Assembly (NCBI RefSeq): GCF_001639725.1 | Contig: NZ_LTAW01000003.1 | Span: forward strand, 186,001 to 250,000 | DNA from: Marinomonas atlantica | GTDB taxonomy: Bacteria; Pseudomonadota; Gammaproteobacteria; Pseudomonadales; Marinomonadaceae | Length of the DNA stretch: 64,000 bases | Direction of reading: 5' to 3' | Shown here: positions 37,412-46,631 of the stretch, piece after piece | Position numbering within the stretch: the stretch's first letter is position 1 | How the letters are laid out: the number at the start of each line of letters is the position of its first letter | The notes under the pieces: model-generated | The model's input: only the letters and a program-made list of their open reading frames with translations | Told to the model about the DNA's origin: nothing | The model's database searches: none | Translations under genes and position numbers: made by a program

Positions 37412-37663
37412 ATGCTATATCCAATCTTGGTGGAATATTATGTCTGGTGGTGTATCGCACTATTAGCGGTGACTTGGTTTACTCGAGTGCATCAAGGGCA
37501 GACTCGAACTAACTTTTTATATGGCTACGCCATGTTAGGCACCATCGGCTTTTTATTGGATTTAGAATGGATGGCCGGTGTTATTTTTGGCTTGATTGTT
37601 CTAGAGGTTGGGAAGAAATTTAAGGCCTGGTTGGATAAAAAACAGGCTAACCTAGGTAAGTAG
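37412..37663 (+). CDS. Small two-segment membrane protein, unknown
   Basis: 83 residues. Two hydrophobic segments (YYVWWCIALLAVTWFT, then GYAMLGTIGFLL and MAGVIFGLIVLE) and a basic C terminus (KKFKAWLDKKQANLGK). The ATG is preceded by AGGGTG. I do not recognise the family. It is divergent from the RetS-like gene and convergent with purD, and its transcript should end at the shared terminator just downstream. No homology could be checked. Confidence 0.55.
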   Translation: MLYPILVEYYVWWCIALLAVTWFTRVHQGQTRTNFLYGYAMLGTIGFLLDLEWMAGVIFGLIVLEVGKKFKAWLDKKQANLGK

Positions 37664-37686
37664 TATGACGGCTACTTCAGAATCCC

Positions 37687-37722
37687 AAAAAAGGCCACTT
37701 ACCTTCGGTAAATGGCCTTTTT
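37687..37722. terminator. Bidirectional terminator between the small membrane gene and purD
   Basis: Stem GGCCACTTACC / GGTAAATGGCC around TTC, with one G-T pairing, flanked by AAAAAA on the left and TTTTT on the right. It can terminate both the plus-strand gene ending at 37663 and purD. Confidence 0.85.
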
Positions 37723-37739
37723 GTTAGTGGGAAGTAAAA

Positions 37740-39029
37740 TTACTTCTGCTGTTCGCGCGATACAGCGCGGTGGCCGATATCGGTACGGAAGTAAACCTTA
37801 TCCCAAGAAATTTGTTTAACGACTTCGTAAGCACCAGCTTGCGCTTCGGCAACCGTATTGCCTAAAGAAACAGCGCACAAGACGCGGCCACCATTGGTAA
37901 CAATGTTGCCGTCTTTTTGCGTTGTTCCCGCATGAAAGACTTTTTGGTGCTCGGGTAATTCAGCGTCATATCCTGAAATTACGTCGCCTTTATTGTAAGA
38001 CGCAGGGTAACCGCCAGCAGCCAGTACAACACCTAGGCTTGCACGAGGGTCCCAATCGGCTTCAACAGAGTCCAGCTCACCGTTTACAGCAGCTAAACAC
38101 ATGGCAACCAAGTCAGAGCGTAAACGCATCATAATTGGCTGTGTTTCAGGGTCACCAAAACGGCAGTTGTACTCAAGTACTTTAGGTGTGCCATCAGGTG
38201 CAACCATAACGCCAGCGTAAAGAAAACCACGGTAACGATTGCCTTCGGCATTCATACCTTTCACAGTTGGCATAATAACTTCGTTCATGATGCGATCATG
38301 AATTTCAGGTGTTACTACTGGAGCAGGGGAATAAGCCCCCATGCCGCCTGTGTTCGGTCCTAAGTCACCGTTATCGCGTGCTTTATGATCTTGACTAGAC
38401 GCCATCGGTAGAACAGTCTCACCGTCGACCATCACGATGAAGCTAGCTTCTTCGCCAAAAAGGAACTCTTCGATGACAACACGTGACCCAGCGTCGCCAA
38501 ACGCGTTACCTGCTAACATGTCTTCTACAGCGGCAATGGCTTCTTCTTCGGTTTGCGCCAAAATAACGCCTTTGCCAGCCGCTAGACCATCGGCCTTCAC
38601 GACAATCGGAGCACCTTGCTGCTTGATGTAAGCCACCGCAGCAGGAATCTCGGTAAAGTTACCGTATGAACCTGTTGGGATGTTATGGCGTGCCAAAAAG
38701 TCTTTTGTGAAAGATTTTGAGCCTTCCAACTGTGCTGCTGCTTTTGTTGGACCAAAGATCGGCAATTCTTCTTTTTCAAACGCATCCACTAACCCAATGA
38801 CCAAAGGCGCTTCAGGGCCAACGATGGTTAGAGCGATGTCATTTTCTTTTGCGAACGTCAATAGGGCGTCGATGTCTTCACCGTCGATGTTAACGTTTTC
38901 AAGTTTTGGCTCGATGGCTGTGCCGGCATTGCCGGCGGCAACGAAAACGGTTTCAACGTCTGCAGATTGAGCTGCTTTCCAAGCAAGCGCGTGTTCGCGC
39001 CCGCCGTTACCAATTACAAGAACCTTCAT
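37740..39029 (-). CDS. purD: Phosphoribosylamine-glycine ligase
   Basis: 429 residues, the family's length. The start is GNGGREHALAWKA, and the ATP-grasp region has KADGLAAGKGV, NTGGMGAYSPAP and FLYAGVM. It forms GAR in purine synthesis. It lies 21 bases downstream of purH on the same strand. Confidence 0.97.
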   Translation of the reverse strand: MKVLVIGNGGREHALAWKAAQSADVETVFVAAGNAGTAIEPKLENVNIDGEDIDALLTFAKENDIALTIVGPEAPLVIGLVDAFEKEELPIFGPTKAAAQLEGSKSFTKDFLARHNIPTGSYGNFTEIPAAVAYIKQQGAPIVVKADGLAAGKGVILAQTEEEAIAAVEDMLAGNAFGDAGSRVVIEEFLFGEEASFIVMVDGETVLPMASSQDHKARDNGDLGPNTGGMGAYSPAPVVTPEIHDRIMNEVIMPTVKGMNAEGNRYRGFLYAGVMVAPDGTPKVLEYNCRFGDPETQPIMMRLRSDLVAMCLAAVNGELDSVEADWDPRASLGVVLAAGGYPASYNKGDVISGYDAELPEHQKVFHAGTTQKDGNIVTNGGRVLCAVSLGNTVAEAQAGAYEVVKQISWDKVYFRTDIGHRAVSREQQK

Positions 39030-39050
39030 GCTTGTGTCCTATTCCTATGC

Positions 39051-40619
39051 TTAGTGACGGAAGTGGCGCATGCCAGTGAAGACCATCGTCATGCCAGCTT
39101 CGTCTGCAGCTGCAATAACTTCGTCATCACGCATAGAGCCACCTGGTTGAATAACCGCAGTGATACCTGCCGCTGCCGCAGCGTCAATGCCATCACGGAA
39201 CGGGAAGAAGGCATCTGATGCCATGACGGAACCTTCTACTTGTAGGCTTTCGTCTGCCGCCTTGATGCCCGCAATTTTAGCTGAGTAAACGCGGCTCATT
39301 TGGCCAGCGCCCACGCCGATAGTTTGGCCTGCTTTAGCGTAAACAATAGCGTTAGATTTTACGAATTTCGCAACTTTCCAAGCAAATAAAAGATCTTTTA
39401 GTTCTTCTTCAGAAGGCTGACGCTTAGATACGACTTTAAGGTCGCTCAGCTCTACAGCACCGTCGTCACGATCTTGAACCAGTAGGCCACCGTTCACACG
39501 TTTGTAGTCAAGCGCCGCAGGTTTGTCTGCTGACCACTCGCCACACTCAAGTAGACGAACGTTTTGTTTCGCCGCAACGATTTCTAGCGCCGCAGCACTG
39601 ACTTTAGGGGCAATGATGACCTCGACGAACTGACGATCCACAATGGCTTGTGCTGTTTCAGCGGTTAGCTCTTGGTTGAAAGCAATGATGCCACCGAAAG
39701 CAGATGTTGGGTCCGTTTTAAAAGCTAGGTCGTAAGCTTCAAGCTGGTTTTCAGCGGTTGCAACACCACATGGGTTTGCATGTTTAACGATCACACAAGC
39801 AGGCTCTTGGAAGCTTTTAACGCATTCAAGTGCTGCGTCAGTATCAGCAATGTTGTTGTAAGATAGTGCTTTACCCTGTAACTGCTTAGCTGTACTGATA
39901 GACGCTTCTTGTGGGTTTGATTCTACGTAGAACGCCGCTTTTTGATGAGGGTTTTCGCCGTAACGCATTTCTTCTTGCTTGTTGAATTGCAAGTTGAACG
40001 TGCGAGGGAAGTCTTCGCTGCCACCTTCTACTTTCTTACCTAGGAAGTTTGCAATGTTGCCATCGTAGTTCGACGTGTGCTCAAACGCCTGTACGGCAAG
40101 GTCGAAACGTTGGTCGTATGTAAGACCACCATTTTCTTTCAATGATGCAATGATGCCTTGGTAGTGAGATGGGTCTACAACAATAGCGACGTCTTTGTGA
40201 TTCTTCGCGGCAGAACGAACCATGGTTGGGCCGCCAATGTCGATGTTTTCAATCGCCATTGGTAGGTCGCAATCAGGGCGAGCAATGGTCGCTTCGAATG
40301 GGTAAAGGTTGACAACGACCATATCAATTTCATTGATACCGTGTTCTTGCATGATCGCACCGTCGATATCACGACGACCCAAGATGCCACCGTGTACTTT
40401 AGGGTGAAGCGTCTTAACTCGACCATCCATCATTTCAGGGAAGCCAGTGTAGTCAGATACTTCAACTGCTGCGACGTTATTTTCTAGCAACAGTTTGTAA
40501 GTACCACCTGTAGAAAGGATTTCCACGCCTTGGTCGGCTAATTCGCGCGCAAATTCTACAATGCCAGTTTTGTCTGAAACGCTGATAAGGGCGCGTTTAA
40601 TTGGAGTCGTGTTTGCCAT
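39051..40619 (-). CDS. purH: Bifunctional AICAR transformylase / IMP cyclohydrolase
   Basis: 522 residues. The cyclohydrolase domain contains [15 protein letters not shown] and [18 protein letters not shown]; the formyltransferase domain has the RYGENPHQ and KHANPCGVA blocks. It catalyses the last two steps of IMP synthesis. First of the purHD pair; fis sits upstream past its own terminator. Confidence 0.97.
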   Translation of the reverse strand: MANTTPIKRALISVSDKTGIVEFARELADQGVEILSTGGTYKLLLENNVAAVEVSDYTGFPEMMDGRVKTLHPKVHGGILGRRDIDGAIMQEHGINEIDMVVVNLYPFEATIARPDCDLPMAIENIDIGGPTMVRSAAKNHKDVAIVVDPSHYQGIIASLKENGGLTYDQRFDLAVQAFEHTSNYDGNIANFLGKKVEGGSEDFPRTFNLQFNKQEEMRYGENPHQKAAFYVESNPQEASISTAKQLQGKALSYNNIADTDAALECVKSFQEPACVIVKHANPCGVATAENQLEAYDLAFKTDPTSAFGGIIAFNQELTAETAQAIVDRQFVEVIIAPKVSAAALEIVAAKQNVRLLECGEWSADKPAALDYKRVNGGLLVQDRDDGAVELSDLKVVSKRQPSEEELKDLLFAWKVAKFVKSNAIVYAKAGQTIGVGAGQMSRVYSAKIAGIKAADESLQVEGSVMASDAFFPFRDGIDAAAAAGITAVIQPGGSMRDDEVIAAADEAGMTMVFTGMRHFRH

Positions 40620-40674
40620 GATGCTTCTCGTAATGTGATTAACGATTTATAAAGTTAGGGGAACGGGTAAAACG

Positions 40675-40700
40675 AAAAAAGGGCGCAAACGCCCTTTTTT
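40675..40700. terminator. Terminator after fis
   Basis: GGGCG / CGCCC stem with a CAAA loop, A6 on the left and T6 on the right. On the minus strand it ends the dusB-fis transcript; the symmetrical flanks would also work on the plus strand. Confidence 0.85.
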
Positions 40701-40702
40701 AT

Positions 40703-41011
40703 TTACAGCATACCGTACTGCTTCAGCTTTTTACGAAGCGTACCACGATTTAAGCCTAGAATCGCGGACGCTTTAGTTTGATTGTCTTTAGTGTAATTCA
40801 TGACTGATTCAAGTAGAGGAGCTTCTACTTCAGCTAACACTAGTTGGTACAAATCAGTTACAGGTTGGCCGTCTAGGTGAGCAAAGTAGTTTTGCAAAGC
40901 TTTTTCTACATTATCGCGTAGGGTTTGCGATTGCTCAGCCGAAGCTGTTTGAAACGTTTGAGTATGTGTTTGATCTACCACAGAATAACCTTCTATTTTA
41001 AAGCTAACCAT
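40703..41011 (-). CDS. fis: DNA-binding protein Fis
   Basis: 102 residues from the ATG at 41011; the frame is open to a GTG at 41050 that would add 13 residues. The shorter start matches known Fis lengths, but neither has a clear Shine-Dalgarno. The C-terminal HTH ([24 protein letters not shown]) is highly conserved. Fis bends DNA and supports growth-phase gene expression and recombination. It follows dusB, the usual arrangement. Confidence 0.93.
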   Translation of the reverse strand: MVSFKIEGYSVVDQTHTQTFQTASAEQSQTLRDNVEKALQNYFAHLDGQPVTDLYQLVLAEVEAPLLESVMNYTKDNQTKASAILGLNRGTLRKKLKQYGML

Positions 41012-41081
41012 TTTGAAATAAGCGTCTGCGAAGTGAGTGACTTCGTACACTATTCAGGTACCAGAAATGTTTCTTAATGCG

Positions 41082-42047
41082 CTAAGAAACAAAGAATTCA
41101 TTCAACAGATCGAGCTGTTCTTGTGCATCTTCGATGCGATTAAACTGGCTGCGAAATGGCGTTGTGTCTGCCAGTGTTTGCAGATACCAACCAACGTGCT
41201 TACGCGCAATTCTTGTTCCCATGTAGCTACCGTAAAAATCATGCAATGCTTTCACATGATTGATAACGATGGCTTTAACTTCATCCGATGAAGGGGGCGG
41301 TAAAAGCTCGTTGTGTTCTAGGTAGTGATTGACTTCCCGAAATATCCATGGGCGTCCTTGAGCGGCGCGACCAATCATGACAGCGTCTGCTTTGGTATAG
41401 TCTAAAACCTGCTTCGCTTGCTGCGCGTTTTGAATGTCGCCATTGGCAAAGACTGGAATCGAAATCGATTGCTTAATCTTTGCAATGGTGTCGTACTCTA
41501 CGTCGCCTTTAAACTTACAAGCGCGTGTGCGGCCATGCACAGCTAAAGCTTGAATACCTGATTGTTCGGCAATTTTCGCTATTGTTAAGCCGTTGCGTTG
41601 ATCAAGAGACCAACCTGTACGGATCTTAAGCGTTACAGGAACGTCAACACTACTGACCACAGATTCGAGTATTGTTTGTACTAGGGACTCGTTTTGCAAC
41701 AAAGCCGAACCAGCCGCTTTGTTGAGTACCTTCTTAGCAGGGCAACCCATGTTAATATCAATGATTTGTGCACCCAGTTCCACGTTTTGACGAGCCGCTT
41801 GAGCCATCATTATGGGATCTGCGCCAGCAATTTGTACTGAGCGGGGTGCTACCTCTGCATCATGAACCAAGCGCATACGACTTTTATTGGTGTCCCAAAG
41901 ACGTACATCAGATGTGACCATTTCTGACACAACTAAGCCTGCACCGTGTTGGTGGCAAAGACGTCGAAAGGGTAAGTCTGTTACGCCAGCCATTGGGGCA
42001 AGAATAACGGGCTTTTCGATGCTGAAGTTGCCAATACTGAAGGCCAT
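41082..42047 (-). CDS. dusB: tRNA-dihydrouridine synthase B
   Basis: 321 residues. FMN-binding TIM barrel with PVILAPMAGVTDLPFRRL, the catalytic Cys in NMGCPAKKVLNKAAGSALL, and the AVHGRTRACKF and ANGDIQ blocks. It reduces uridines in the tRNA D-loop. Upstream gene of the dusB-fis operon; 153 bases separate it from the DUF3426 gene, in which I see nothing notable. Confidence 0.96.
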   Translation of the reverse strand: MAFSIGNFSIEKPVILAPMAGVTDLPFRRLCHQHGAGLVVSEMVTSDVRLWDTNKSRMRLVHDAEVAPRSVQIAGADPIMMAQAARQNVELGAQIIDINMGCPAKKVLNKAAGSALLQNESLVQTILESVVSSVDVPVTLKIRTGWSLDQRNGLTIAKIAEQSGIQALAVHGRTRACKFKGDVEYDTIAKIKQSISIPVFANGDIQNAQQAKQVLDYTKADAVMIGRAAQGRPWIFREVNHYLEHNELLPPPSSDEVKAIVINHVKALHDFYGSYMGTRIARKHVGWYLQTLADTTPFRSQFNRIEDAQEQLDLLNEFFVS

Positions 42048-42200
42048 GATGTTTCTAAATACCGAATCTGTTGTTAAAGATCTGCTACACCGTCGAGCGG
42101 GCGTGAATAATACCTAGGGGATTCGAATTTTTGAAGTCTTGACAACTCATAAATTGGCTAATTTTTGTGCTTATTTTCAAAGTGTTCAATAAATGCACAT

Positions 42201-43592
42201 TTAGTAGGACTGAGTTTTGTTTGAAAAGACTTTAATTTGATGTGTAACGGCGCGTGCACCGGGATCCTGAATTGGTATGACGATATGGACCGGAGTACTA
42301 GGCGGCATAAATGTGATGTCTAGGAAATCTTTGTGTAGATAATCCTTTGGAGAAAAAAGGCGCGCAGCGACAGGGCGGCCATTTAAATCGTAGAACTCCA
42401 AGGCCAGCTTTGGCATAGGTTGAGCAAAGCGACTACTGTTAGTCATAATGGCATTGACTTGCAGCGAATTGTTTAGTGTTGGGTGGCTTTGAATACGAAC
42501 ATGTTCAATGTCAACGGCGGCAACATCTTCGTAGGTCGGCAGTGTGCAGCCAACATACGCGCATGCTGCTTTGTAAAAACCGCGAAATTGTGCAGAGCGA
42601 CTGCCTTGTTCAAAGTAGCCAACTCCCACTTGCACGGCCAATAAAGCAAGAGCAGCCAAGGTGCCGAGCGTCCATAACCATGTGAACTTTGCTTTCTTAC
42701 GGTGCTTTTTAGGTTGCTCAGTGTCGGTTAATGTTGCGAGGCTGTATTCAGCTGCAAGCTGTTTCATTGATTCTTGGGAAGAGTATTCAGAATCCGATAG
42801 CGTGTCATGTTTAGAAACATCTTGAGCTAGCGAATGCAGCGCGTGCATATAATCCGGCTCATCTGCTTCAGGTGCCTGATTCATATTGTTGGCTGGTGGC
42901 GGTGTCTTTTTAGATGTTTGAACCTCACGTTTAGCTTGCAACTGTTCACTGAATACTGGCGCAGAAGCGGGTGATTGAGCACTCATCTGTGATTCCAGCT
43001 CTGCAAGTTCAACTTCCCATGGTGCCAATTCTTCTTTGCGTGCAGGTTGAGTAGGTGACGATTTTGGTTGCTTGGGTTTAGATGCAGCTGGAGTAGGTTT
43101 GGTTTTAGGTGCGTCTAAATCGCCAAAGAGATCGTCCTCTTCCATACTTTCTACAAAGCGCTCATCAGTACCTTTGGGTGGCGAGTAGGGCGTAAGATCG
43201 TCCTCATCAAACAGAGTGTTTAGCCAATCAGGGTTAACACTGCCGTCATTACTAACAGTTTCGGGTTTTGATGCCTTTTCTTTAACTTGCTGTATAGGTC
43301 TAGATGGCTTTGCTGTTTTTTGTTTGGATGGCTCAGTTGGTTGTTGTTCAGGTGTATTAGTTGTCGGCTCTGTTACTTTGGGAGTTGTCGCTGATGCAGG
43401 AGTGGGTTTAGGTGCCGGTTTCGTGACAGCGACTTTGTCGGGTGCAGGGGCTGAGCCTTGTGCTGGCGCTGCTGTAAAAATATGAAAGCATTGACCACAA
43501 CGGACTTTGCCTTTTGCCATACTCAGGACTTCCTGAGTGACACGGAAAGTAGTGGAACATTTAGGGCAGCGTGTGATCATGCTTTCAGACAT
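42201..43592 (-). CDS. Zinc-ribbon and DUF3426 membrane protein
   Basis: 463 residues. An N-terminal MJ0042-type zinc ribbon (TRCPKCSTTFRVTQEVL and KVRCGQCFHIF) gives two CxxC knuckles. A long low-complexity linker rich in Pro, Thr, Ala and Lys spans about 45-300. One membrane helix (WTLGTLAALALLAVQVGVGYF) leads to the DUF3426 domain (about 340-460). The topology suggests a cytoplasmic zinc ribbon and an outside beta domain. The function is unknown; the family is conserved next to prmA and dusB in related genomes. Confidence 0.85.
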   Translation of the reverse strand: MSESMITRCPKCSTTFRVTQEVLSMAKGKVRCGQCFHIFTAAPAQGSAPAPDKVAVTKPAPKPTPASATTPKVTEPTTNTPEQQPTEPSKQKTAKPSRPIQQVKEKASKPETVSNDGSVNPDWLNTLFDEDDLTPYSPPKGTDERFVESMEEDDLFGDLDAPKTKPTPAASKPKQPKSSPTQPARKEELAPWEVELAELESQMSAQSPASAPVFSEQLQAKREVQTSKKTPPPANNMNQAPEADEPDYMHALHSLAQDVSKHDTLSDSEYSSQESMKQLAAEYSLATLTDTEQPKKHRKKAKFTWLWTLGTLAALALLAVQVGVGYFEQGSRSAQFRGFYKAACAYVGCTLPTYEDVAAVDIEHVRIQSHPTLNNSLQVNAIMTNSSRFAQPMPKLALEFYDLNGRPVAARLFSPKDYLHKDFLDITFMPPSTPVHIVIPIQDPGARAVTHQIKVFSNKTQSY

Positions 43593-43615
43593 AAGCGCGG
43601 TATTTCCTTAACTGG

Positions 43616-44503
43616 CTACAGCTTTTTTGCCACAATTCGAACCCATTCCTCTTTTTCGACGATGGACTCAATTTTAAACCAAGGTTTGTAAGCTTCGACA
43701 ACAGAGTGAGCTTGAGACTCAAGGATACCAGAAAGTGCCAGTAATCCACCTTGTTTTACTAACTTTGAAATAGTGTCGGACAGCTCAGCCAAAGGCCCCG
43801 CTAAAATATTCGCCACGACAATATCTGCTTCAACATCACTGTCGTAAGGTGGCAACTTCACTTCATAACGATCAGGAGTGATGTTGTTGCGTTCGGCATT
43901 TGCTTGAGTGGCTTGTACTGCTTGAGGGTCAATATCAATCCCCACCATGTTATCAGCGCCAAGTAGTAAGCCAGCGATGCCTAAAATACCTGAGCCACAG
44001 CCATAATCGATAATGCTCTTATTTTGACACTCAATTGAATCTAACCACTCAAGACACAGAGCAGTGGTTGGGTGAGTGCCCGTACCAAAGGCTAGACCTG
44101 GGTCTAGAATTAAATTCACTGCTTTGTCGTCTGGCACATCACGCCAACTCGGGCAAACCCAAAGACGCTTGCCAAACTGAATTGGGTGGTAGCTGTCCAT
44201 CCATTCACGAATCCAGTCTTTGTCTTCAAGTATTTCGATTTTAAGATCTACGTTAGGTTGACCTAAGTGTTGAGCTTTGTGCTCAATAACATTACGAATC
44301 TGTTCTAGGTCTGCATCCGCATCAAAAAGTCCTGTGACACGAGTGTGTTTCCAAAGAGGGGTGGTGTTTAAGTCCGGCTCATAGACAGGGTCATCATGAA
44401 CATCTTCAAAAGTGACGACTAATGCGCCACATTCTAGCATAGCATCTTCATAAGTGGGTACGTGCTCTGGCGTTGTATGAACGCGGATTTGCAACCAAGG
44501 CAT
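43616..44503 (-). CDS. prmA: Ribosomal protein L11 methyltransferase
   Basis: 295 residues. N-terminal substrate-binding region, then a SAM fold with DLILDPGLAFGTGTHPTT, SIIDYGCGSGILGIAGLLLGA and DIVVANILAGPL. It trimethylates L11 at several positions. It is 97 bases downstream of accC across a strong hairpin. Confidence 0.96.
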   Translation of the reverse strand: MPWLQIRVHTTPEHVPTYEDAMLECGALVVTFEDVHDDPVYEPDLNTTPLWKHTRVTGLFDADADLEQIRNVIEHKAQHLGQPNVDLKIEILEDKDWIREWMDSYHPIQFGKRLWVCPSWRDVPDDKAVNLILDPGLAFGTGTHPTTALCLEWLDSIECQNKSIIDYGCGSGILGIAGLLLGADNMVGIDIDPQAVQATQANAERNNITPDRYEVKLPPYDSDVEADIVVANILAGPLAELSDTISKLVKQGGLLALSGILESQAHSVVEAYKPWFKIESIVEKEEWVRIVAKKL

Positions 44504-44562
44504 GGGAGTAAGGTCCAGTTGAGACTATCGTAAGTCGGTTAATTCTGATGTTTAGAGGAGGG

Positions 44563-44590
44563 TACTACACCTCCGAGCGGAGGTGTAGTA
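44563..44590 (-). other. Perfect 12-bp hairpin between accC and prmA, no T-run
   Basis: TACTACACCTCC / GGAGGTGTAGTA with loop GAGC: perfect pairing. On the minus strand CCCTCC follows, with no U tract, so it is not a typical intrinsic terminator. It may be a processing or stability element between accC and prmA. Confidence 0.6.
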
Positions 44591-44600
44591 ATTGAGCGCA

Positions 44601-45941
44601 TTATAGGCCCAGTTTCTTTTCCAAGTAATGGATGTTTACGCCACCAGCAATGAAGCTGGAATCCGTTACTAGATCTTTTTGTAGATCGATATTGGTTTTG
44701 ATACCGTCTACGAACGTTTCATCTAATGCAACTTCTAGACGTTTAAGTGCTTCTTCACGTGTGTTCGCAAAACAAATGATTTTTGCGATCATAGAGTCGT
44801 ACGTTGGTGGAACGGTGTAGCCACTGTAAAGGTGGGAATCTACTCGCACACCCATACCGCCAGGCGCATGGAAGTAGTTAACTTTACCAGGGCTAGGCAT
44901 GAAGGTTTTTGGGTCTTCAGCATTGATACGAGCTTCAACTGCATGACCATTAAGCTTCACGTCTGCTTGTGTAATTGACAAAGGTAAGCCGCTGGCAATT
45001 CGCAGCTGCTCTTTTACGATGTCTATGCCTGTTACCATTTCGGTCACAGGGTGTTCGACTTGAACACGCGTGTTCATTTCAATGAAGTAGAAACGACCGT
45101 CTTCGTAAAGGAACTCAAATGTACCTGCGCCGCGGTAACCAATTTTGATACACGCATCCACACAAGATTTTAAGCATTGTGCGCGAGACTCAGGATCAAG
45201 TTGAGGCGCTGGTGCTTCTTCCAATACTTTTTGATGGCGACGTTGTAAAGAACAGTCGCGATCGTAAAGGTGTACAGCATTGCCTTGGCCGTCGGCTAGG
45301 ACTTGGACTTCAACGTGACGCGGGTTTGTTAGGAATTTCTCCATGTAAACCGTGCTATCGCCAAAGTAAGAACCTGCCTCAGACTGGGTAATACTGATTG
45401 ACTTAAGAAGGCTACCTTCGTTGTGAACAACACGCATACCACGACCACCACCGCCAGCCGCAGCTTTAACAATAACTGGGTAGCCAATTTCGCGAGCAAT
45501 ACGCATACAAGCTTCAGGATCAGATGGAACTGGACCATTAGAGCCAGGAACTGTTGGTACGTTTGCTTCACGCATTGCTTTGATGGCAGACACTTTGTCA
45601 CCCATTAAGCGAATCGTTTCCGCTTTAGGGCCGATAAATGCAAAGCCTGAGCGTTCAACTTGTTCCGCAAAGTCTGCGTTTTCTGCAAGAAAGCCGTAAC
45701 CAGGGTGAATCGCAGATGTATCAGTTAATTCTGCAGCACTGATTAGCGCCGGAATATTCAAATAGCTGTCTTTTGATGGGTTCGGGCCGATACAGATCGA
45801 TTCGTCTGCAAGCCGTACGTGTAATAATTCACGGTCAATTTTAGAGTGAACCGCAACTGTTTTAATACCGAGTTCTTTACAAGCGCGAAGAATACGCAGT
45901 GCAATTTCGCCTCGGTTAGCAATCAATACTTTATCTAGCAT
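44601..45941 (-). CDS. accC: Acetyl-CoA carboxylase, biotin carboxylase subunit
   Basis: 446 residues, normal. It begins [22 protein letters not shown], has the ATP-grasp glycine loop [20 protein letters not shown] and [17 protein letters not shown]. It carboxylates biotin on AccB using bicarbonate and ATP for malonyl-CoA synthesis. It lies 21 bases downstream of accB. Confidence 0.98.
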   Translation of the reverse strand: MLDKVLIANRGEIALRILRACKELGIKTVAVHSKIDRELLHVRLADESICIGPNPSKDSYLNIPALISAAELTDTSAIHPGYGFLAENADFAEQVERSGFAFIGPKAETIRLMGDKVSAIKAMREANVPTVPGSNGPVPSDPEACMRIAREIGYPVIVKAAAGGGGRGMRVVHNEGSLLKSISITQSEAGSYFGDSTVYMEKFLTNPRHVEVQVLADGQGNAVHLYDRDCSLQRRHQKVLEEAPAPQLDPESRAQCLKSCVDACIKIGYRGAGTFEFLYEDGRFYFIEMNTRVQVEHPVTEMVTGIDIVKEQLRIASGLPLSITQADVKLNGHAVEARINAEDPKTFMPSPGKVNYFHAPGGMGVRVDSHLYSGYTVPPTYDSMIAKIICFANTREEALKRLEVALDETFVDGIKTNIDLQKDLVTDSSFIAGGVNIHYLEKKLGL

Positions 45942-45962
45942 GATGAAACCTATGGCAGTGGA

Positions 45963-46412
45963 TTAAATGATGGTAACTAGCGGTTGGTCAAATTCTACTG
46001 GCTCACCATCAGTTGCTAGGATAGCGCCAATTGTACCAGCTTTGTCAGCTTCAATTTGGTTCATCATTTTCATGGCTTCAACGATACAGATTGTATCGCC
46101 AACGTTTACTTTCTGGCCAACTTCAACGAATGCGTTAGCACCAGGTGCTGGAGACGCGTAGAAAGTACCGACCATTGGAGAATTTACAGAGTGGCCAGAA
46201 AAAGCGGCTTCTGCTGGAGCTGCGTCAGCGGTTGGTGCTGCTGCAGGCGCTGGCGCTGCTGTAGGTGCTGGCGCTGGGTAGTATTGAGGGGCTGCAACTG
46301 GAGCGCCGCCACGACTGATTCGAACTGCCTCTTCGCCTTCTTTGATCTCGATCTCGTATACGTTAGATTCTTCTAGTAGCTCGATAAGTTTTTTAATTTT
46401 GCGAATGTCCAT
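45963..46412 (-). CDS. accB: Acetyl-CoA carboxylase, biotin carboxyl carrier protein
   Basis: 149 residues. The biotinylation site is EAMKMMNQI (Lys in the MKM). An Ala/Pro-rich linker (about 45-70) separates the N-terminal helix from the biotinyl domain, as in E. coli. It carries the carboxyl group between AccC and the transferase. The 217-base gap before dsbD contains no aroQ. Confidence 0.97.
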   Translation of the reverse strand: MDIRKIKKLIELLEESNVYEIEIKEGEEAVRISRGGAPVAAPQYYPAPAPTAAPAPAAAPTADAAPAEAAFSGHSVNSPMVGTFYASPAPGANAFVEVGQKVNVGDTICIVEAMKMMNQIEADKAGTIGAILATDGEPVEFDQPLVTII

Positions 46413-46610
46413 GTTGACTCTCTTTTCTCTGTCTATGTATTCAGTCTAGTTCTGTCCTGTGATGAAACGACAGGGCAGGCGGCACTAAGAGCTAAAAGCA
46501 ACGCTTACGCTGCAAAGTAGAACTCAGTAAGAAATCCAATTAACGGGAAATTATCAGTAAAAAGCGCGATATTGTCCAGTTTTGTAGATAAAAAACCTAT
46601 ATTTTATAAA

Positions 46611-46631
46611 AGAGGTTAAAAAACAACCTCT
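46611..46631 (-). terminator. Terminator after dsbD
   Basis: AGAGGTT / AACCTCT around a seven-base loop overlapping the dsbD stop codon, then TTTAT on the minus strand. It is moderate. It would separate dsbD from accB. Confidence 0.55.

Noticed and set aside
46056-46376. A 106-codon plus-strand open frame rich in Cys and Trp opposite accB
   Set aside because: It arises from the reverse complement of the Ala/Pro linker of accB; no independent support.
45963-46412. Ala/Pro repeat in accB as unusual expansion
   Set aside because: Such linkers are normal in biotin carboxyl carrier proteins.
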